64,000 nt of DNA from Schleiferia thermophila (GCF_003337435.1 NZ_QPJS01000001.1:822513-886512); one strand, 5' to 3'; positions 18,421 to 27,397 are shown, counted from the first letter of the stretch. Notes: a model not told the origin generated them from the sequence alone. Translations and numbers: made by a program.

Positions 18421-18978
18421 ATGAAGAAAAAATTCAGCATTTCAAAAACTTTTCAGCTGAATAAAGACGCCGGAGACGCAGAGCGGGTCCTCTACCAGCT
18501 GCTGCATGAGATGGGATACCGCGTAGTGACTGCCTATCACTGGGAATTATCAGGCCCGTTGGTATTGGGTATTTATAGAGTCAAATGGATTCCAAAACGC
18601 TACCTCGATGTAGAAATAATAGCTCACAAAAAGGATATTTCAGAAGTAACGCTTCATCTTTCCTATTACCTCAAACAAAAAAAATACAAGGATAAAATAG
18701 CTGCCATTTTTGAAAAAGAACTGAATACTATTTCCGAGATTCTAAAGTCCGATAAAAAACGATTCGAACAGTTGGAAGATTTGGAGATAAAAAGTCTCAA
18801 AGAAGAATCAGGAATCTTTAGAGATGTAGTACTGTCTGCAGCAATAGTAATAGCTTTTTTCGGGTTTTATCTATTGTCTAAATTTTTTCAAAAAGATTAT
18901 ATAGTTTGGCTATTTATGGTGATTATTTTGGTACAGATTTTTATAGTCTTCTGGTTCAGAAATCAAGATAGCAGATAA
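18421..18978 (+). CDS. Membrane-anchored protein of unknown function
   Basis: A 185-residue protein when started at the ATG at 18421 (MKKKFSISKTF). A soluble N-terminal domain (about 1-135) with mixed beta/helix character is followed by two C-terminal membrane helices (about 137-158 and 163-182) and a short basic tail. An in-frame ATG at 18361 would add 20 residues but lies inside the terminator hairpin, so it is unlikely. I do not recognise the family. It precedes xerD by 12 bases and may share its transcript; no functional link is apparent. Confidence 0.75.
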   Translation: MKKKFSISKTFQLNKDAGDAERVLYQLLHEMGYRVVTAYHWELSGPLVLGIYRVKWIPKRYLDVEIIAHKKDISEVTLHLSYYLKQKKYKDKIAAIFEKELNTISEILKSDKKRFEQLEDLEIKSLKEESGIFRDVVLSAAIVIAFFGFYLLSKFFQKDYIVWLFMVIILVQIFIVFWFRNQDSR

Positions 18979-18990
18979 GGCAGATTTCCA

Positions 18991-19893
18991 ATGACTTCAG
19001 AGGAATATTTGATTACAGATTTCATCACATATCTGCGCCTTGAGAGAGGTCTCTCAAAAAATACCATTTCTTCCTATTCAAATGACCTTTTTCAATTCTA
19101 TAAATGGTGTTCCCATTCTGGAATCTCAGTTACATCAGCTACGCAAAAAGATCTCGAAAGCTATTTGATAAAAACCCGTGAAATCAAAACATCAAGGACA
19201 ATTGCCAGAATTGTTTCTTCTTTAAAACAATTTTATAAATATCTGAGCATTGAAGAAATTATTCAAGACAATCCGGCAGAATTACTTGAAGTTCCAAAAA
19301 TTGAAAAATATTATCCTCAGGTGCTCTCTCTCGATGAAATCAATAGTATAATGGATGCAATTGATGTATCAACCGATGAGGGTTTCAGAAACAAAACTAT
19401 CATTGAACTTTTGTATGCTACCGGAATGCGCGTCAGTGAATTGACAGAGCTCCGGCTGAGCAGTATTTACTGGGATGAATCTGTGGTAAAAATTTCCGGA
19501 AAAGGCAATAAAGAACGATATGTCCCTGTTCACACTATTTGTCTCGGATATTTAAAGACGTATATACATGAAATACGACTAAAATATGTTGATGCCCGAA
19601 AGTCAGATACTTTCCTTTTTCTCAATAAGAATGGAACTAAATTAAGCAGGGTATCAGTTTTTAAATTTATAAAATCTTATGCCCAAAAAGCTGGTATCAC
19701 TAAAAATATTTCGCCACATACGTTTCGACACAGTTTTGCTACGCATCTGATAGAAGCAGGTGCAGATCTCAGAGTCGTGCAGGACCTGTTAGGTCATGAA
19801 AGTATACTGACTACTGAAATTTACACCCACTTAAGCAGAAAACACTTACGAGATGTGGTAGAGCAGTATCATCCCAGATCTAGTCGACAATGA
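18991..19893 (+). CDS. xerD: Site-specific tyrosine recombinase XerD-type
   Basis: A 300-residue tyrosine recombinase. The N-terminal SAM-like DNA-binding domain (about 1-90) contains the family-typical LRLERGLSKNTISSYSNDL. The catalytic residues are all present: Arg147 (in TGMRVSEL), His243 and Arg246 (HTFRHSFATHL), His269 (LGHES) and the nucleophile Tyr278 (IYTH). With XerC it resolves chromosome dimers at dif during division. There are no transposon ends or integrase-type neighbours, so this is the housekeeping enzyme. Whether it is XerD or XerC cannot be fixed without comparison, though the C-terminal form favours XerD. Confidence 0.92.
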   Translation: MTSEEYLITDFITYLRLERGLSKNTISSYSNDLFQFYKWCSHSGISVTSATQKDLESYLIKTREIKTSRTIARIVSSLKQFYKYLSIEEIIQDNPAELLEVPKIEKYYPQVLSLDEINSIMDAIDVSTDEGFRNKTIIELLYATGMRVSELTELRLSSIYWDESVVKISGKGNKERYVPVHTICLGYLKTYIHEIRLKYVDARKSDTFLFLNKNGTKLSRVSVFKFIKSYAQKAGITKNISPHTFRHSFATHLIEAGADLRVVQDLLGHESILTTEIYTHLSRKHLRDVVEQYHPRSSRQ

Positions 19894-19932
19894 TGTGTCA
19901 TTGATATTGCCAATTAATTGATAGTAAATTTG
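19888..19932 (+). promoter_or_regulatory. Promoter and candidate operator of the S24-type regulator gene
   Basis: TAAATTTG (19925-19932) is a -7 element with a TTG 21 bases upstream (19901-19903). The palindrome CAATGA-TGTG-TCATTG (19888-19903) covers that -33 element and the xerD stop codon. An inverted repeat in this position fits an operator for autoregulation by the downstream HTH protein; this is inference from position. Confidence 0.45.
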
Positions 19933-19951
19933 CCATTCAAAATAGAATGTC

Positions 19952-20779
19952 ATGGATATTTTGGCAAAAAACATCAAAGTGCTGAGGAAAAGGAAGCGTC
20001 TCTCACAGGAACAACTTGCACATGAAATAGGAATTACGCGTTCTGCTGTAAATTCCTATGAAAACCAATTGGCTGATCCTCCGCTTGTGGTCCTAGTAAA
20101 ATTGGCAGATTTCTTCAGGATTAGCATTGACCGATTGCTGAAACAAGATCTTTCTACCTTGAGAGAGTCAGAACTCAGCGCTCTTGAACGGGGCGAAGAC
20201 ATTGAAATGCTCAGCAGGAAATTGAGGATTCTGACCACTGCTGTAACTCCCTCAAATGAAAATCTCACCGAATTGGTGCCTGAAAAAGCAAAGGCTGGCT
20301 ACACGGCTGGATATTCCGATCCGGAATATATCAGCGAACTCCCTGTATTGCAGCTACCATTTTTGTCCAAAAACAGAAAATACAGAGCATTCACTATATC
20401 TGGCGACAGTATGTTGCCTCTGCCGGAAGGGGCCATTGTCATAGGTGAATACGTGGACCAGTGGATTTCTGTAAAGGACGGTACGCCCTGTATTTTGGTC
20501 ACCCGCACTGAAGGTATAGTTTTCAAAATTGTTTTTAATCATATCTTGAAAAACAGTGGACTTTTATTGGTTTCTACCAATCCTATCTACTCACCATATG
20601 AAGTTAAAATAGATGAAATCCTCGAGTTGTGGAAGTTTGTCTATTTCATCAGCTCTGATTTTTCTTTGCCGGAACTCAGTAAAGATCAGCTGACAACCGC
20701 GCTGATGGCCATGCAAAAAGACCTTCACGATATAAAAAACACATTGACTGTTGGAGACAGACCTGGCGAACCGGCTTAG
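19952..20779 (+). CDS. XRE-family repressor with S24 (LexA-like) peptidase domain
   Basis: A 275-residue regulator: N-terminal HTH_3 domain (about 1-62, LRKRKRLSQEQLAHEIGITRSAVNSYE region), a linker, then a C-terminal S24 domain. The candidate cleavage site is an Ala-Gly pair in KAKAGYTAGY (about residues 113-118); the nucleophile serine lies in ISGDSMLP (near 155) and the general-base lysine probably in GIVFKIVF (near 190). It therefore may undergo RecA-stimulated self-cleavage like LexA or phage repressors, although in this Bacteroidota family many members are thought to be non-phage regulators. No prophage genes surround it. The stop lies within pnuC, which starts 29 bases earlier. Confidence 0.88.
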   Translation: MDILAKNIKVLRKRKRLSQEQLAHEIGITRSAVNSYENQLADPPLVVLVKLADFFRISIDRLLKQDLSTLRESELSALERGEDIEMLSRKLRILTTAVTPSNENLTELVPEKAKAGYTAGYSDPEYISELPVLQLPFLSKNRKYRAFTISGDSMLPLPEGAIVIGEYVDQWISVKDGTPCILVTRTEGIVFKIVFNHILKNSGLLLVSTNPIYSPYEVKIDEILELWKFVYFISSDFSLPELSKDQLTTALMAMQKDLHDIKNTLTVGDRPGEPA

Positions 20780-21323
20780 TGCCATTGGTTTAAAAATATT
20801 GGAGGCAATTGCCGTAGTGTTTAGTTTTTTGTATACATGGCTATTGGCTTCCGGCAATATGTGGTGTTGGTGGTTTGCTATTCTTGCTTCTGTTATCTAT
20901 ATGTATTTGTGCTATATTAAAGGTATTTATGCCGAGTTTTTACTTCACATATTTTATCTCATAATGGCTTTTTATGGCCTTTCCGGATCGGAGCGATTTT
21001 TAAAAAGTGGTGCGGAAGAACCCTTTTCGGCCATGATCCACTTTTTAGTAATCGCTGTACTTGGAAGTATGGTTTATTTCAGCGGAAAATATTTGTCTTT
21101 AATCAATGGTGCCAAACAGGTTTATTTGGATGCATTTACTACAATATTTAGTATATGGGCTACATTTCTGATGGTGAATTACTTTCCTGAAAACTGGTTG
21201 TATTGGATAGTGATTGATTTGGCTTCAGTGGTACTTTACTGGAGACTTAATTTATATTTTACCTCTGGTTTGTATCTGGCATATACTATTTTAGCCGTTA
21301 GGGGATGGATTCTTTGGACTTAG
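20751..21323 (+). CDS. pnuC: PnuC-type vitamin (nicotinamide riboside or related) transporter
   Basis: A 190-residue inner-membrane protein with seven predicted helices. The conserved tryptophan block NMWCWWFAILASVIYMY (about 36-52) marks the PnuC family, which moves nicotinamide riboside or, in some members, thiamine by facilitated diffusion with trapping by a kinase. No riboswitch and no thiamine pyrophosphokinase or NadR gene is next to it, so the substrate is undetermined. It begins with TTG inside the S24 regulator gene (29-base overlap), which implies co-transcription and perhaps joint control. It ends three bases past the end of the convergent glycosyltransferase gene. Confidence 0.88.
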   Translation: METDLANRLSAIGLKILEAIAVVFSFLYTWLLASGNMWCWWFAILASVIYMYLCYIKGIYAEFLLHIFYLIMAFYGLSGSERFLKSGAEEPFSAMIHFLVIAVLGSMVYFSGKYLSLINGAKQVYLDAFTTIFSIWATFLMVNYFPENWLYWIVIDLASVVLYWRLNLYFTSGLYLAYTILAVRGWILWT

Positions 21324-22552
21324 GATTTTGCTGTATCCCTCTTTTCCAAGGTTTGATAAATGCCGTTCAATAGTTCGTTTACAGAGTTTTCCCATGTATG
21401 ACTTTTGGCCAATTCGATTCTTTTTTCAGCTTTTTTCAGATTGTTGGTTTCCTGCAATGCCTGCTCGATCAAATGTGCAAATTCTTCCGCCGTTTCAGCC
21501 AAATATACATGATCGCTGAAGGCTTCCATTGCCTCTGTCCTGGTGGCTACTACTGGTTTGCCCATGGCAAGATATTCATCTATTTTTCTCGGGTAGTTGC
21601 CTATGGTCATTGGATTTATTTCTTGTGGATTGATGGCCACATCAAAGTAGTATAAATAGGCTGGCAATTGTTCAGGTTTTTTAGGGCCTAGAAAATATAC
21701 GTTTTTCATTTCATGAAGCTTTGAAGCTTTGAAATGTTCATCTTCAGGTCCCACGAAAACAAAATTCCAATCGGACTTCTGACCAGCCAGTTTTTCCAGT
21801 AGTCCCAGGTCAAGACGCAGCTTTAGCAGGGCTCCGATATATCCTATCACAGGGTGCGTGATCCCTTCCATATCAGCTGGTTTTGCAAATTCTTTCGACG
21901 GATCAAATACCTCCAATTCGCACCCCTGACCTATGTAGTAGCTATTGGGATTAAATTGTGCACAATAGTTTTTGAGATAAATACTGTTGGCGGCAGCCAT
22001 ATCACTTTTAGCGATCAACCGGGGTTCCAGTCTTGTGCCGTGTTTTTTGAAGTATTCGGTAGAAATCAAATTATCTCTCGAATAATAAATGGAGAAAAAA
22101 GGATGAAGCAATTCTTTCATATAAAAGCTTCGAAACATATCGCTGTCGTTGAACAGAATAAAGTTTTTTATTTTCAATTTATTCATCGCATACTTCACTT
22201 GTTTTGCAATCCTTCGATTGTTGATTTTATTTAAAAAATCAAACATCCTTCCGTCGGGAAGCCAGTTAATGCTTTCGATGACGGTGGCCGGGGTGAATGC
22301 AGTCAGATGTTCATTAATTTTTTCAAAGGGATTTACTTGCCCATTGAGTACTGCTTTTCTGCGTTCGATATGTGTTTTATCTTCGGGCAAATTTCGAAGT
22401 AAAGTAGCTCTGTCCAGAGGAATATTGATGTAGAGTACGTTGAAATTTTTGCTCAATTCCAACGCTATGTTTTTACAATTGCTTCCAATGGGTGTATCCC
22501 ATGGTTGCTGTCCGAATATGATAAAGTTTTCTGGTATAGTGCGATTAAGCAT
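21320..22552 (-). CDS. Glycosyltransferase, GT4-like (GT-B fold)
   Basis: A 410-residue protein without signal peptide or membrane helices. The C-terminal half has the GT-B donor-site layout: HPVIGYIGAL (about residue 235), WNFVFVGPED, VYFLGPKKPEQLPAYL and the YPRKIDEYLAMGKPVVAT block near residue 335, where Glu and the following loop contact the nucleotide sugar. The N-terminal half begins with FGQQPWDTPIGSNCKNIA, a form seen in cytoplasmic glycosyltransferases acting on cell-surface polysaccharides. Substrate unknown. It stands alone on the minus strand, not in a polysaccharide cluster. Confidence 0.85.
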   Translation of the reverse strand: MLNRTIPENFIIFGQQPWDTPIGSNCKNIALELSKNFNVLYINIPLDRATLLRNLPEDKTHIERRKAVLNGQVNPFEKINEHLTAFTPATVIESINWLPDGRMFDFLNKINNRRIAKQVKYAMNKLKIKNFILFNDSDMFRSFYMKELLHPFFSIYYSRDNLISTEYFKKHGTRLEPRLIAKSDMAAANSIYLKNYCAQFNPNSYYIGQGCELEVFDPSKEFAKPADMEGITHPVIGYIGALLKLRLDLGLLEKLAGQKSDWNFVFVGPEDEHFKASKLHEMKNVYFLGPKKPEQLPAYLYYFDVAINPQEINPMTIGNYPRKIDEYLAMGKPVVATRTEAMEAFSDHVYLAETAEEFAHLIEQALQETNNLKKAEKRIELAKSHTWENSVNELLNGIYQTLEKRDTAKS

Positions 22553-22574
22553 TGCTTTCGGCCTTTAGAAGGTA

Positions 22575-22606
22575 CAAACTTACTTGCAGGTAGAAAATTT
22601 ATTCAA
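22575..22606 (-). promoter_or_regulatory. Promoter of the GT4-like glycosyltransferase gene
   Basis: On the minus strand TAAGTTTG (22582-22575) is preceded by TTG (22606-22604) at 21 bases. The -7 element ends 22 bases before the ATG. Confidence 0.5.
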
Positions 22607-22726
22607 TGTTTCCCGAAAAAATATTGATAAGATACCTGCATGATGATTTTTCTTATCTTTTGAGTTGATCCTGGTCATATTTCATATGAAGAAAAAATTA
22701 AAACTTGTGCTCAAAAAATAGGATTT

Positions 22727-23092
22727 ATGATTTTTGGTATATCATATTCCATACCTGAAGTAATCCTTAAATTGTCTGAAATCAATGAATCAACAGCTTT
22801 ATTGGCAGGTAAATATCACGACGTTCAATATCTATGCTCATTTTTCAAGGTTAAAGTTTTGTACTTGGTAGGTTCTGCAGCCAGAGCTCAGCATCAGCAG
22901 GGTGAAGATTTCGATTTTTTGGTAGATTTTACGGAAAATAATCCAGATGAAAGAGCCAAATTACTGATTGCTCTGAAAAATCAACTAAATAGCTTGTTTA
23001 ACATTCATATCGACCTTTATGAAATCAATGATCCAGAGGTGGAACAACCCATTCATCATAAGTCTGAAAAAATATTGATATACAGAAAGTAG
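22727..23092 (+). CDS. MNT-type minimal nucleotidyltransferase, no HEPN partner
   Basis: A 121-residue protein of the DNA polymerase beta-like nucleotidyltransferase fold. The G-S motif is VGSAARA (Gly49, Ser50, Arg53), followed by the metal-binding carboxylates Asp61 and Asp63 (EDFDFLVD) and the third aspartate, Asp96 (HIDLYEI). Members of this family usually pair with a HEPN protein, as an antitoxin that AMPylates or otherwise inactivates the toxin. No HEPN gene is next to it: the flanks are a glycosyltransferase and tsaE. It could be an orphan antitoxin or serve another function. Confidence 0.75.
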   Translation: MIFGISYSIPEVILKLSEINESTALLAGKYHDVQYLCSFFKVKVLYLVGSAARAQHQQGEDFDFLVDFTENNPDERAKLLIALKNQLNSLFNIHIDLYEINDPEVEQPIHHKSEKILIYRK

Positions 23093-23202
23093 TGTAGTTT
23101 GACGCTGTCTTTTGCTAAAATTCACCAGATTGTTTGGAGTCTAAGCAACTCCCCGATTAAAATCTATTGACAGGGTGCGTTGTTACTTGATTTTTCAGAC
23201 TT

Positions 23203-23661
23203 TTGCAAAAAGTGATTATTAAAATACAATCCGTGCAACACATTGAAATCAAAACCCTATGCGAGCTCGCCAGGGTTTCAATGGACATTTACAGAAGATA
23301 TTCGGATATTAAAGTATGGCTGTTGTACGGCGAGATGGGAGCCGGAAAAACCACTTTTATCTCCCAACTGCTCTCATCCATTGGGCTTTCGGATGCGGTT
23401 TCGAGTCCTACTTTTGCCATTGTAAATGAATATGCAACTCCTGAGGGGGAGGCGATCTATCATCTGGATTGTTATCGATTGAGGGACACTCAGGAAGCTG
23501 TGGCGTCAGGTTTGGAAGAGATTCTCCATTCTGGAAAATGGTGCCTGATCGAGTGGCCACAGGTGATGGAGCCATTGCTTTGGGGTGAAGTTTTGTGTAT
23601 TGAAATTTGTAAAAAAAACACCACAAGAAGTCTAAAAGTTAACACAAAAAAATATGAGTAA
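23203..23661 (+). CDS. tsaE: tRNA threonylcarbamoylation ATPase TsaE
   Basis: TsaE is the ATPase that resets the TsaB-TsaD complex during t6A synthesis. The 152-residue protein has the P-loop GEMGAGKTTF (about residues 43-52), the switch-like SSPTFAIVNEY, YHLDCYRL and the ending LIEWPQ motif, all family landmarks. The first in-frame start is TTG at 23203; GTG at 23212 or 23233 are equally possible and the sequence before about residue 10 is not conserved enough to decide. It overlaps the alanine dehydrogenase gene by eight bases and heads a six-gene coupled run. Confidence 0.9.
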   Translation: MQKVIIKIQSVQHIEIKTLCELARVSMDIYRRYSDIKVWLLYGEMGAGKTTFISQLLSSIGLSDAVSSPTFAIVNEYATPEGEAIYHLDCYRLRDTQEAVASGLEEILHSGKWCLIEWPQVMEPLLWGEVLCIEICKKNTTRSLKVNTKKYE

Positions 23662-24865
23662 CCCTACACAGCTCTGGAGTGTTCCGGGTTTTTCGTTGCT
23701 GCCAAAAGAAGAGATGCTCGAAGTAGCTGCTAAAGCTCAGCAGCTTTTTATAGGTATTCCAAAGGAATCATGGTTGCAGGAAAAGAGAATCGCTTTGACA
23801 CCCGAAGCTGTGCGACTACTGGTAAGCAACGGTCATCGGGTCAGAATAGAATCCGGTGCTGGCATCGGTGCCCGCTACAGCGACCTGGATTATTCGGAGG
23901 CTGGAGCTGAAATCGTCTATGATACAAAACAAGTCTATGATGCCGAAATCATCGTAAAAGTAGAACCTCCCCTGGTGGAAGAAATTGCTCACTTCAAGCC
24001 AAAGCAACTTTTGGTTTCAGCCATTCAAATCAAAACACGAACTCGAGAGTATTTTAAAAAACTGATGGACAAAAAGATTACGGCTTTGGCCTTTGAGCAC
24101 ATCAAAGACGAAGATGGCATTGTCCCGATTGTGCGCTCTATGAGCGAAATAGCCGGAACTACCTCCATTCTTATAGCTTCAGAGTATCTGAGCAACACAA
24201 GGGAAGGAAAGGGATATCTTCTGGGTGGTATTGCCGGCGTACCACCTACCGAAATTGTCATTGTAGGCGCTGGTACTGTAGGCCTCTTTGCGGCTAAAAC
24301 TGCTCTTGCTCTCGGCGCTATAGTCAAAGTATTTGACAAGTCCATCCTGCGATTGCGACAGTTGCAGGAGTCCCTCAACCAACCCATTTATACAAGCATC
24401 TTTCAACCCAATATTCTGGCTAAAGCATTGACCAGGGCCGATGTGGCCATAGGAGCGCTTCGACCTGAAAAGGGTCGAACGCCGACCGTCGTGACCGAAG
24501 AAATGGTGGAAAAAATGAAACCCGGCTCTGTCATAGTCGATGTGAGCATCGATAATGGAGGAGTCTTTGAAACATCAGAAATCACCACTCACGATTATCC
24601 TGTGTTTATCAAGCATGGAGTGATACATTACTGCGTACCTAATATAGCGTCGAGAGTCTCTCGAACTGCTTCTTTTGCCCTTAGCAACGTCTTGGCTCCC
24701 CTTTTGCTCGAGATTTCCGAAAAAGGCGGTTACATCAGTGCCCTGAAATCGTGTTCCCATCTTCGCTCCGGGCTCTATTTGTTTAATGGTATCGTGACCA
24801 ACAAAGCAATAGGTGAGTGGTACAACTTGCCTTTTAGCGACGCTGATTTATTGATTGGTTATTAA
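23654..24865 (+). CDS. ald: Alanine dehydrogenase
   Basis: A 403-residue NAD-dependent dehydrogenase converting L-alanine to pyruvate and ammonia, or the reverse. After a ~30-residue N-terminal extension the AlaDh/PNT N-terminal domain begins with IGIPKESWLQEKRIALTPEAV; the substrate-binding lysine lies in IVKVEPP and the catalytic histidine in ALAFEHI. The NAD-binding Rossmann motif is VIVGAGTVGLFAAKTALALGA (about residues 197-217). The N-terminal extension is a feature of Bacteroidota versions. Transhydrogenase subunit A is excluded by the size and the absence of a membrane part. It follows tsaE with an eight-base overlap. Confidence 0.9.
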   Translation: MSNPTQLWSVPGFSLLPKEEMLEVAAKAQQLFIGIPKESWLQEKRIALTPEAVRLLVSNGHRVRIESGAGIGARYSDLDYSEAGAEIVYDTKQVYDAEIIVKVEPPLVEEIAHFKPKQLLVSAIQIKTRTREYFKKLMDKKITALAFEHIKDEDGIVPIVRSMSEIAGTTSILIASEYLSNTREGKGYLLGGIAGVPPTEIVIVGAGTVGLFAAKTALALGAIVKVFDKSILRLRQLQESLNQPIYTSIFQPNILAKALTRADVAIGALRPEKGRTPTVVTEEMVEKMKPGSVIVDVSIDNGGVFETSEITTHDYPVFIKHGVIHYCVPNIASRVSRTASFALSNVLAPLLLEISEKGGYISALKSCSHLRSGLYLFNGIVTNKAIGEWYNLPFSDADLLIGY

Positions 24866-24882
24866 TCTCAGTAGGATCCCAT

Positions 24883-26019
24883 ATGTTCGTATTGCTGGAT
24901 GCATTTGCTTTGTTGTATCTGCTTGTCCCGACACTTGCATTTCAGTTTTTTATACTGATAAAAAATTTACAACTAAAAAAAGGAATTACACCTTCGGATA
25001 GGGTAAATGTGCCAGTATCGGTCGTAATCTGTGCACGAAACGAATTCGAAAACCTGAAAAAAAACCTGCCCTCAATTCTGAATCAAAACTATCCTTATTT
25101 TGAAGTGGTGGTAGTCAATGACAGGTCATGGGATGATTCCAGATTTTTCCTCGAGGATATGGCTGGAAGACACGCCCGACTGAAAGTGGTTCACGTCCCT
25201 GAAAACGACAAATTCTGGAGCGGAAAAAAATTTGCACTAACCCTCGGCATTAAGGCGGCATCATACGATACTTTGCTCTTTACAGATGCCGATTGCAGAC
25301 CTTCGTCGCAGTATTGGATTTCTGAGATGATGAGCGGATACTCCAATGCCGATAAAAAAATAGTTCTTGGCTATGGAGGATATGAAAAGAGACCCGGACT
25401 GCTTAATCTCATCATCCGGTTTGAAACTCTCCAGACCGGCTGGTTGTACCTTACCTCTGCCATCGCCGGTATGCCCTTTATGGCCGTAGGAAGAAATCTT
25501 TCTTACACACGCGACCTATTTTTCCAAGCGAAGGGATTCAGTACTCATATGCATATCCCATCCGGCGACGACGACCTGTTTGTCAACCAAACTGCCACTC
25601 ATCGAAATACTTCAGTAGTCATCAATCCAAAGGCCATTACCGTCAGTACGCCTAAATCCAGCTGGAGCGATTACATATACCAGCGTCGACGACATTTTAC
25701 TACCTCTGCACATTACCATCTGACTTCTAAAGTGTACCTGGCCATCTATCAGCTTTCAAGGATGCTTGTTTTTTTGATATCTGCCATTTCGCTCGCTGGT
25801 AGTGTCTATGGAATAGACGATTATATCGTACCGCTGTTGCTCACATTGACCTATTACTCTTTCAGGTGGTATTCCCTTGTCACCTTTGGCAAGCTTTCCG
25901 GCGATGGAACCCTGGGATGGTGGTATCCGCTACTGTCGGTTGCTGTGGTCCTGGTGCAGTTGAGAGTCTGGATTGAAAACCTGATTTTTGGTTCTCCCAA
26001 AGCATGGAAAAGAAAGTAA
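24883..26019 (+). CDS. Family 2 glycosyltransferase, membrane-bound
   Basis: A 378-residue protein with an N-terminal membrane helix (about 5-25), a GT2 catalytic domain and two or three C-terminal helices (about 285-365). The catalytic domain shows VSVVICARNE (start of the Rossmann fold, near 46), VVVNDRSWDDS, the metal-binding TDADC (near 140), GDDDLFVN (near 225) and the QRRRH motif (near 268), giving the D, DxD, D, QxxRW-like set of processive synthases. The product is likely a surface polysaccharide or glycolipid; substrate unknown. It lies 17 bases after ald and overlaps the rimB-like gene by 16 bases. Confidence 0.88.
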   Translation: MFVLLDAFALLYLLVPTLAFQFFILIKNLQLKKGITPSDRVNVPVSVVICARNEFENLKKNLPSILNQNYPYFEVVVVNDRSWDDSRFFLEDMAGRHARLKVVHVPENDKFWSGKKFALTLGIKAASYDTLLFTDADCRPSSQYWISEMMSGYSNADKKIVLGYGGYEKRPGLLNLIIRFETLQTGWLYLTSAIAGMPFMAVGRNLSYTRDLFFQAKGFSTHMHIPSGDDDLFVNQTATHRNTSVVINPKAITVSTPKSSWSDYIYQRRRHFTTSAHYHLTSKVYLAIYQLSRMLVFLISAISLAGSVYGIDDYIVPLLLTLTYYSFRWYSLVTFGKLSGDGTLGWWYPLLSVAVVLVQLRVWIENLIFGSPKAWKRK

Positions 26020-26492
26020 TCAACAAACCAAAGGAAAGACCCATATATTTAATCGGAGATTCAGACCATATCGATTTGCCCGAATTTAATGTGTTTGATC
26101 TAGCATGTAGGATCGACACAGGAGCGGCCACCTCAGCTCTGCATTGCCACAATGTAGAGCTGCACACCATCAATGGCAAACCGGCTATTTCATTCATGCT
26201 CCTCGATCCGGAGCATCCCAGCTATCAAAACAAAAAATATTACTCCTTTGAGTTTTTCGAAAAAGTAATAAAAAATTCATTCGGACAAACCGAAAAACGC
26301 TACTCCATAAAAACCACCGTAGTACTTTTCGGTAAAAAATTTAAAACCGAAATCACCCTGGCTGACCGCGAGAAAATGAAATTCCCTCTGCTGCTGGGAA
26401 GAAAATTGCTCAGACGAGGTTTTCTCGTCGATGTCAGACAAAAAGACCTTTCCTACAGGCTTAAATATCAAAATTTTATCAACTTGCCTTAA
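26004..26492 (+). CDS. RimB-like retropepsin-type protease (RimK partner)
   Basis: A 162-residue protein of the 'ATP-dependent zinc protease' family (PF05618), whose fold is that of retroviral aspartic proteases. The active-site motif is RIDTGAATSALHC, with the catalytic aspartate near residue 37, and the second conserved block is FPLLLGRKLLRRGFLVD near residue 130. In Pseudomonas, RimB of this family acts with RimK in adjusting glutamate tails on ribosomal protein S6. Here it lies directly before rimK with a one-base stop/start overlap (TAATG), so the same partnership is likely. Confidence 0.85.
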   Translation: MEKKVINKPKERPIYLIGDSDHIDLPEFNVFDLACRIDTGAATSALHCHNVELHTINGKPAISFMLLDPEHPSYQNKKYYSFEFFEKVIKNSFGQTEKRYSIKTTVVLFGKKFKTEITLADREKMKFPLLLGRKLLRRGFLVDVRQKDLSYRLKYQNFINLP

Positions 26493-27397
26493 TGAACATC
26501 CTCATTCTATCCACCAATAGAAATCTGTACTCTACCCGAAGATTGGTAGAAGCTGCTCAAGCCCGCGGTCATGCCATCAAGGTGATGAACCACACCAAAT
26601 GCTACGTGGTGATGGACGCCAATAACCTGGATGTGTACTATGGCGACCACGTAGTTGCCAACGTCGATGCCATCATTCCCAGAATTGGCTCTTCCGTCAC
26701 TTTCTATGGGTCCAGCATCATTCGCCAGTTTGAAATGAAAAAAGTCTTTACTACCCTAAGCTCGCTGGCGTTAGTAAGGTCCCGCGATAAGCTTCGCGCC
26801 CTGCAAATCCTGGCCTCCAAAGGAATCCCCATACCACGCACAGCCTTCGCTAAATTTCCCAGCGACATCGACCATTTAATCAAACAAGTAGGAGGACCCC
26901 CGCTTGTCGTCAAGTTACTCGAAGGTACCCAAGGCCTCGGCGTCGTCCTGGCTGAAACCAAAAAGGCCGCCAAATCCGTCATTGAAGCCTTCTACGGTCT
27001 GGAGGCCAATATTCTGGTCCAGGAATTCATAGAAGAATCTGCCGGACGCGATGTCAGAGCTTTTGTAATCGATGGAAAAGTAATCGCAGCCTATCGTCGA
27101 ATCGGAAAGGAAGGAGACTTCAGAAGCAACCTCCATCGGGGCGGTACCGGCGAAGCCATTAAATTGACCAGAAAGGAAAAGGAAATTGCTGTAGCCGCTG
27201 CCCAAAGCCTTGGACTTTCCATAGCTGGTGTAGATATGCTGCAGAGCAATAGAGGCCCACTAGTAATGGAAGTAAACAGCAGCCCCGGACTGGAAGGCAT
27301 CGAACGATACAGCAACATCGATATAGCCACGGCCATCATTCAATATGTAGAAAAACAAGTCAACAAACCTAAAAAATCAGATAAAATCGGCGCCTGA
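26492..27397 (+). CDS. rimK: Ribosomal protein S6 modification enzyme RimK
   Basis: RimK is an ATP-grasp ligase that adds glutamate residues to the C-terminus of ribosomal protein S6. The 301-residue length is usual. The N-terminal pre-ATP-grasp domain (about 1-95, MNILILSTNRNLYSTRRLVEAA) leads to the ATP-grasp domain with VVKLLEGTQGLGVVLAE (about 134-150, phosphate loop), VQEFIEESAGRDVRAFVI, and the metal-binding MEVNSSPGLEGIERYS near residue 260. It is coupled to the rimB-like gene upstream and to rsmE downstream (TGATG), so three ribosome-modifying genes are co-translated. Confidence 0.93.
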   Translation: MNILILSTNRNLYSTRRLVEAAQARGHAIKVMNHTKCYVVMDANNLDVYYGDHVVANVDAIIPRIGSSVTFYGSSIIRQFEMKKVFTTLSSLALVRSRDKLRALQILASKGIPIPRTAFAKFPSDIDHLIKQVGGPPLVVKLLEGTQGLGVVLAETKKAAKSVIEAFYGLEANILVQEFIEESAGRDVRAFVIDGKVIAAYRRIGKEGDFRSNLHRGGTGEAIKLTRKEKEIAVAAAQSLGLSIAGVDMLQSNRGPLVMEVNSSPGLEGIERYSNIDIATAIIQYVEKQVNKPKKSDKIGA

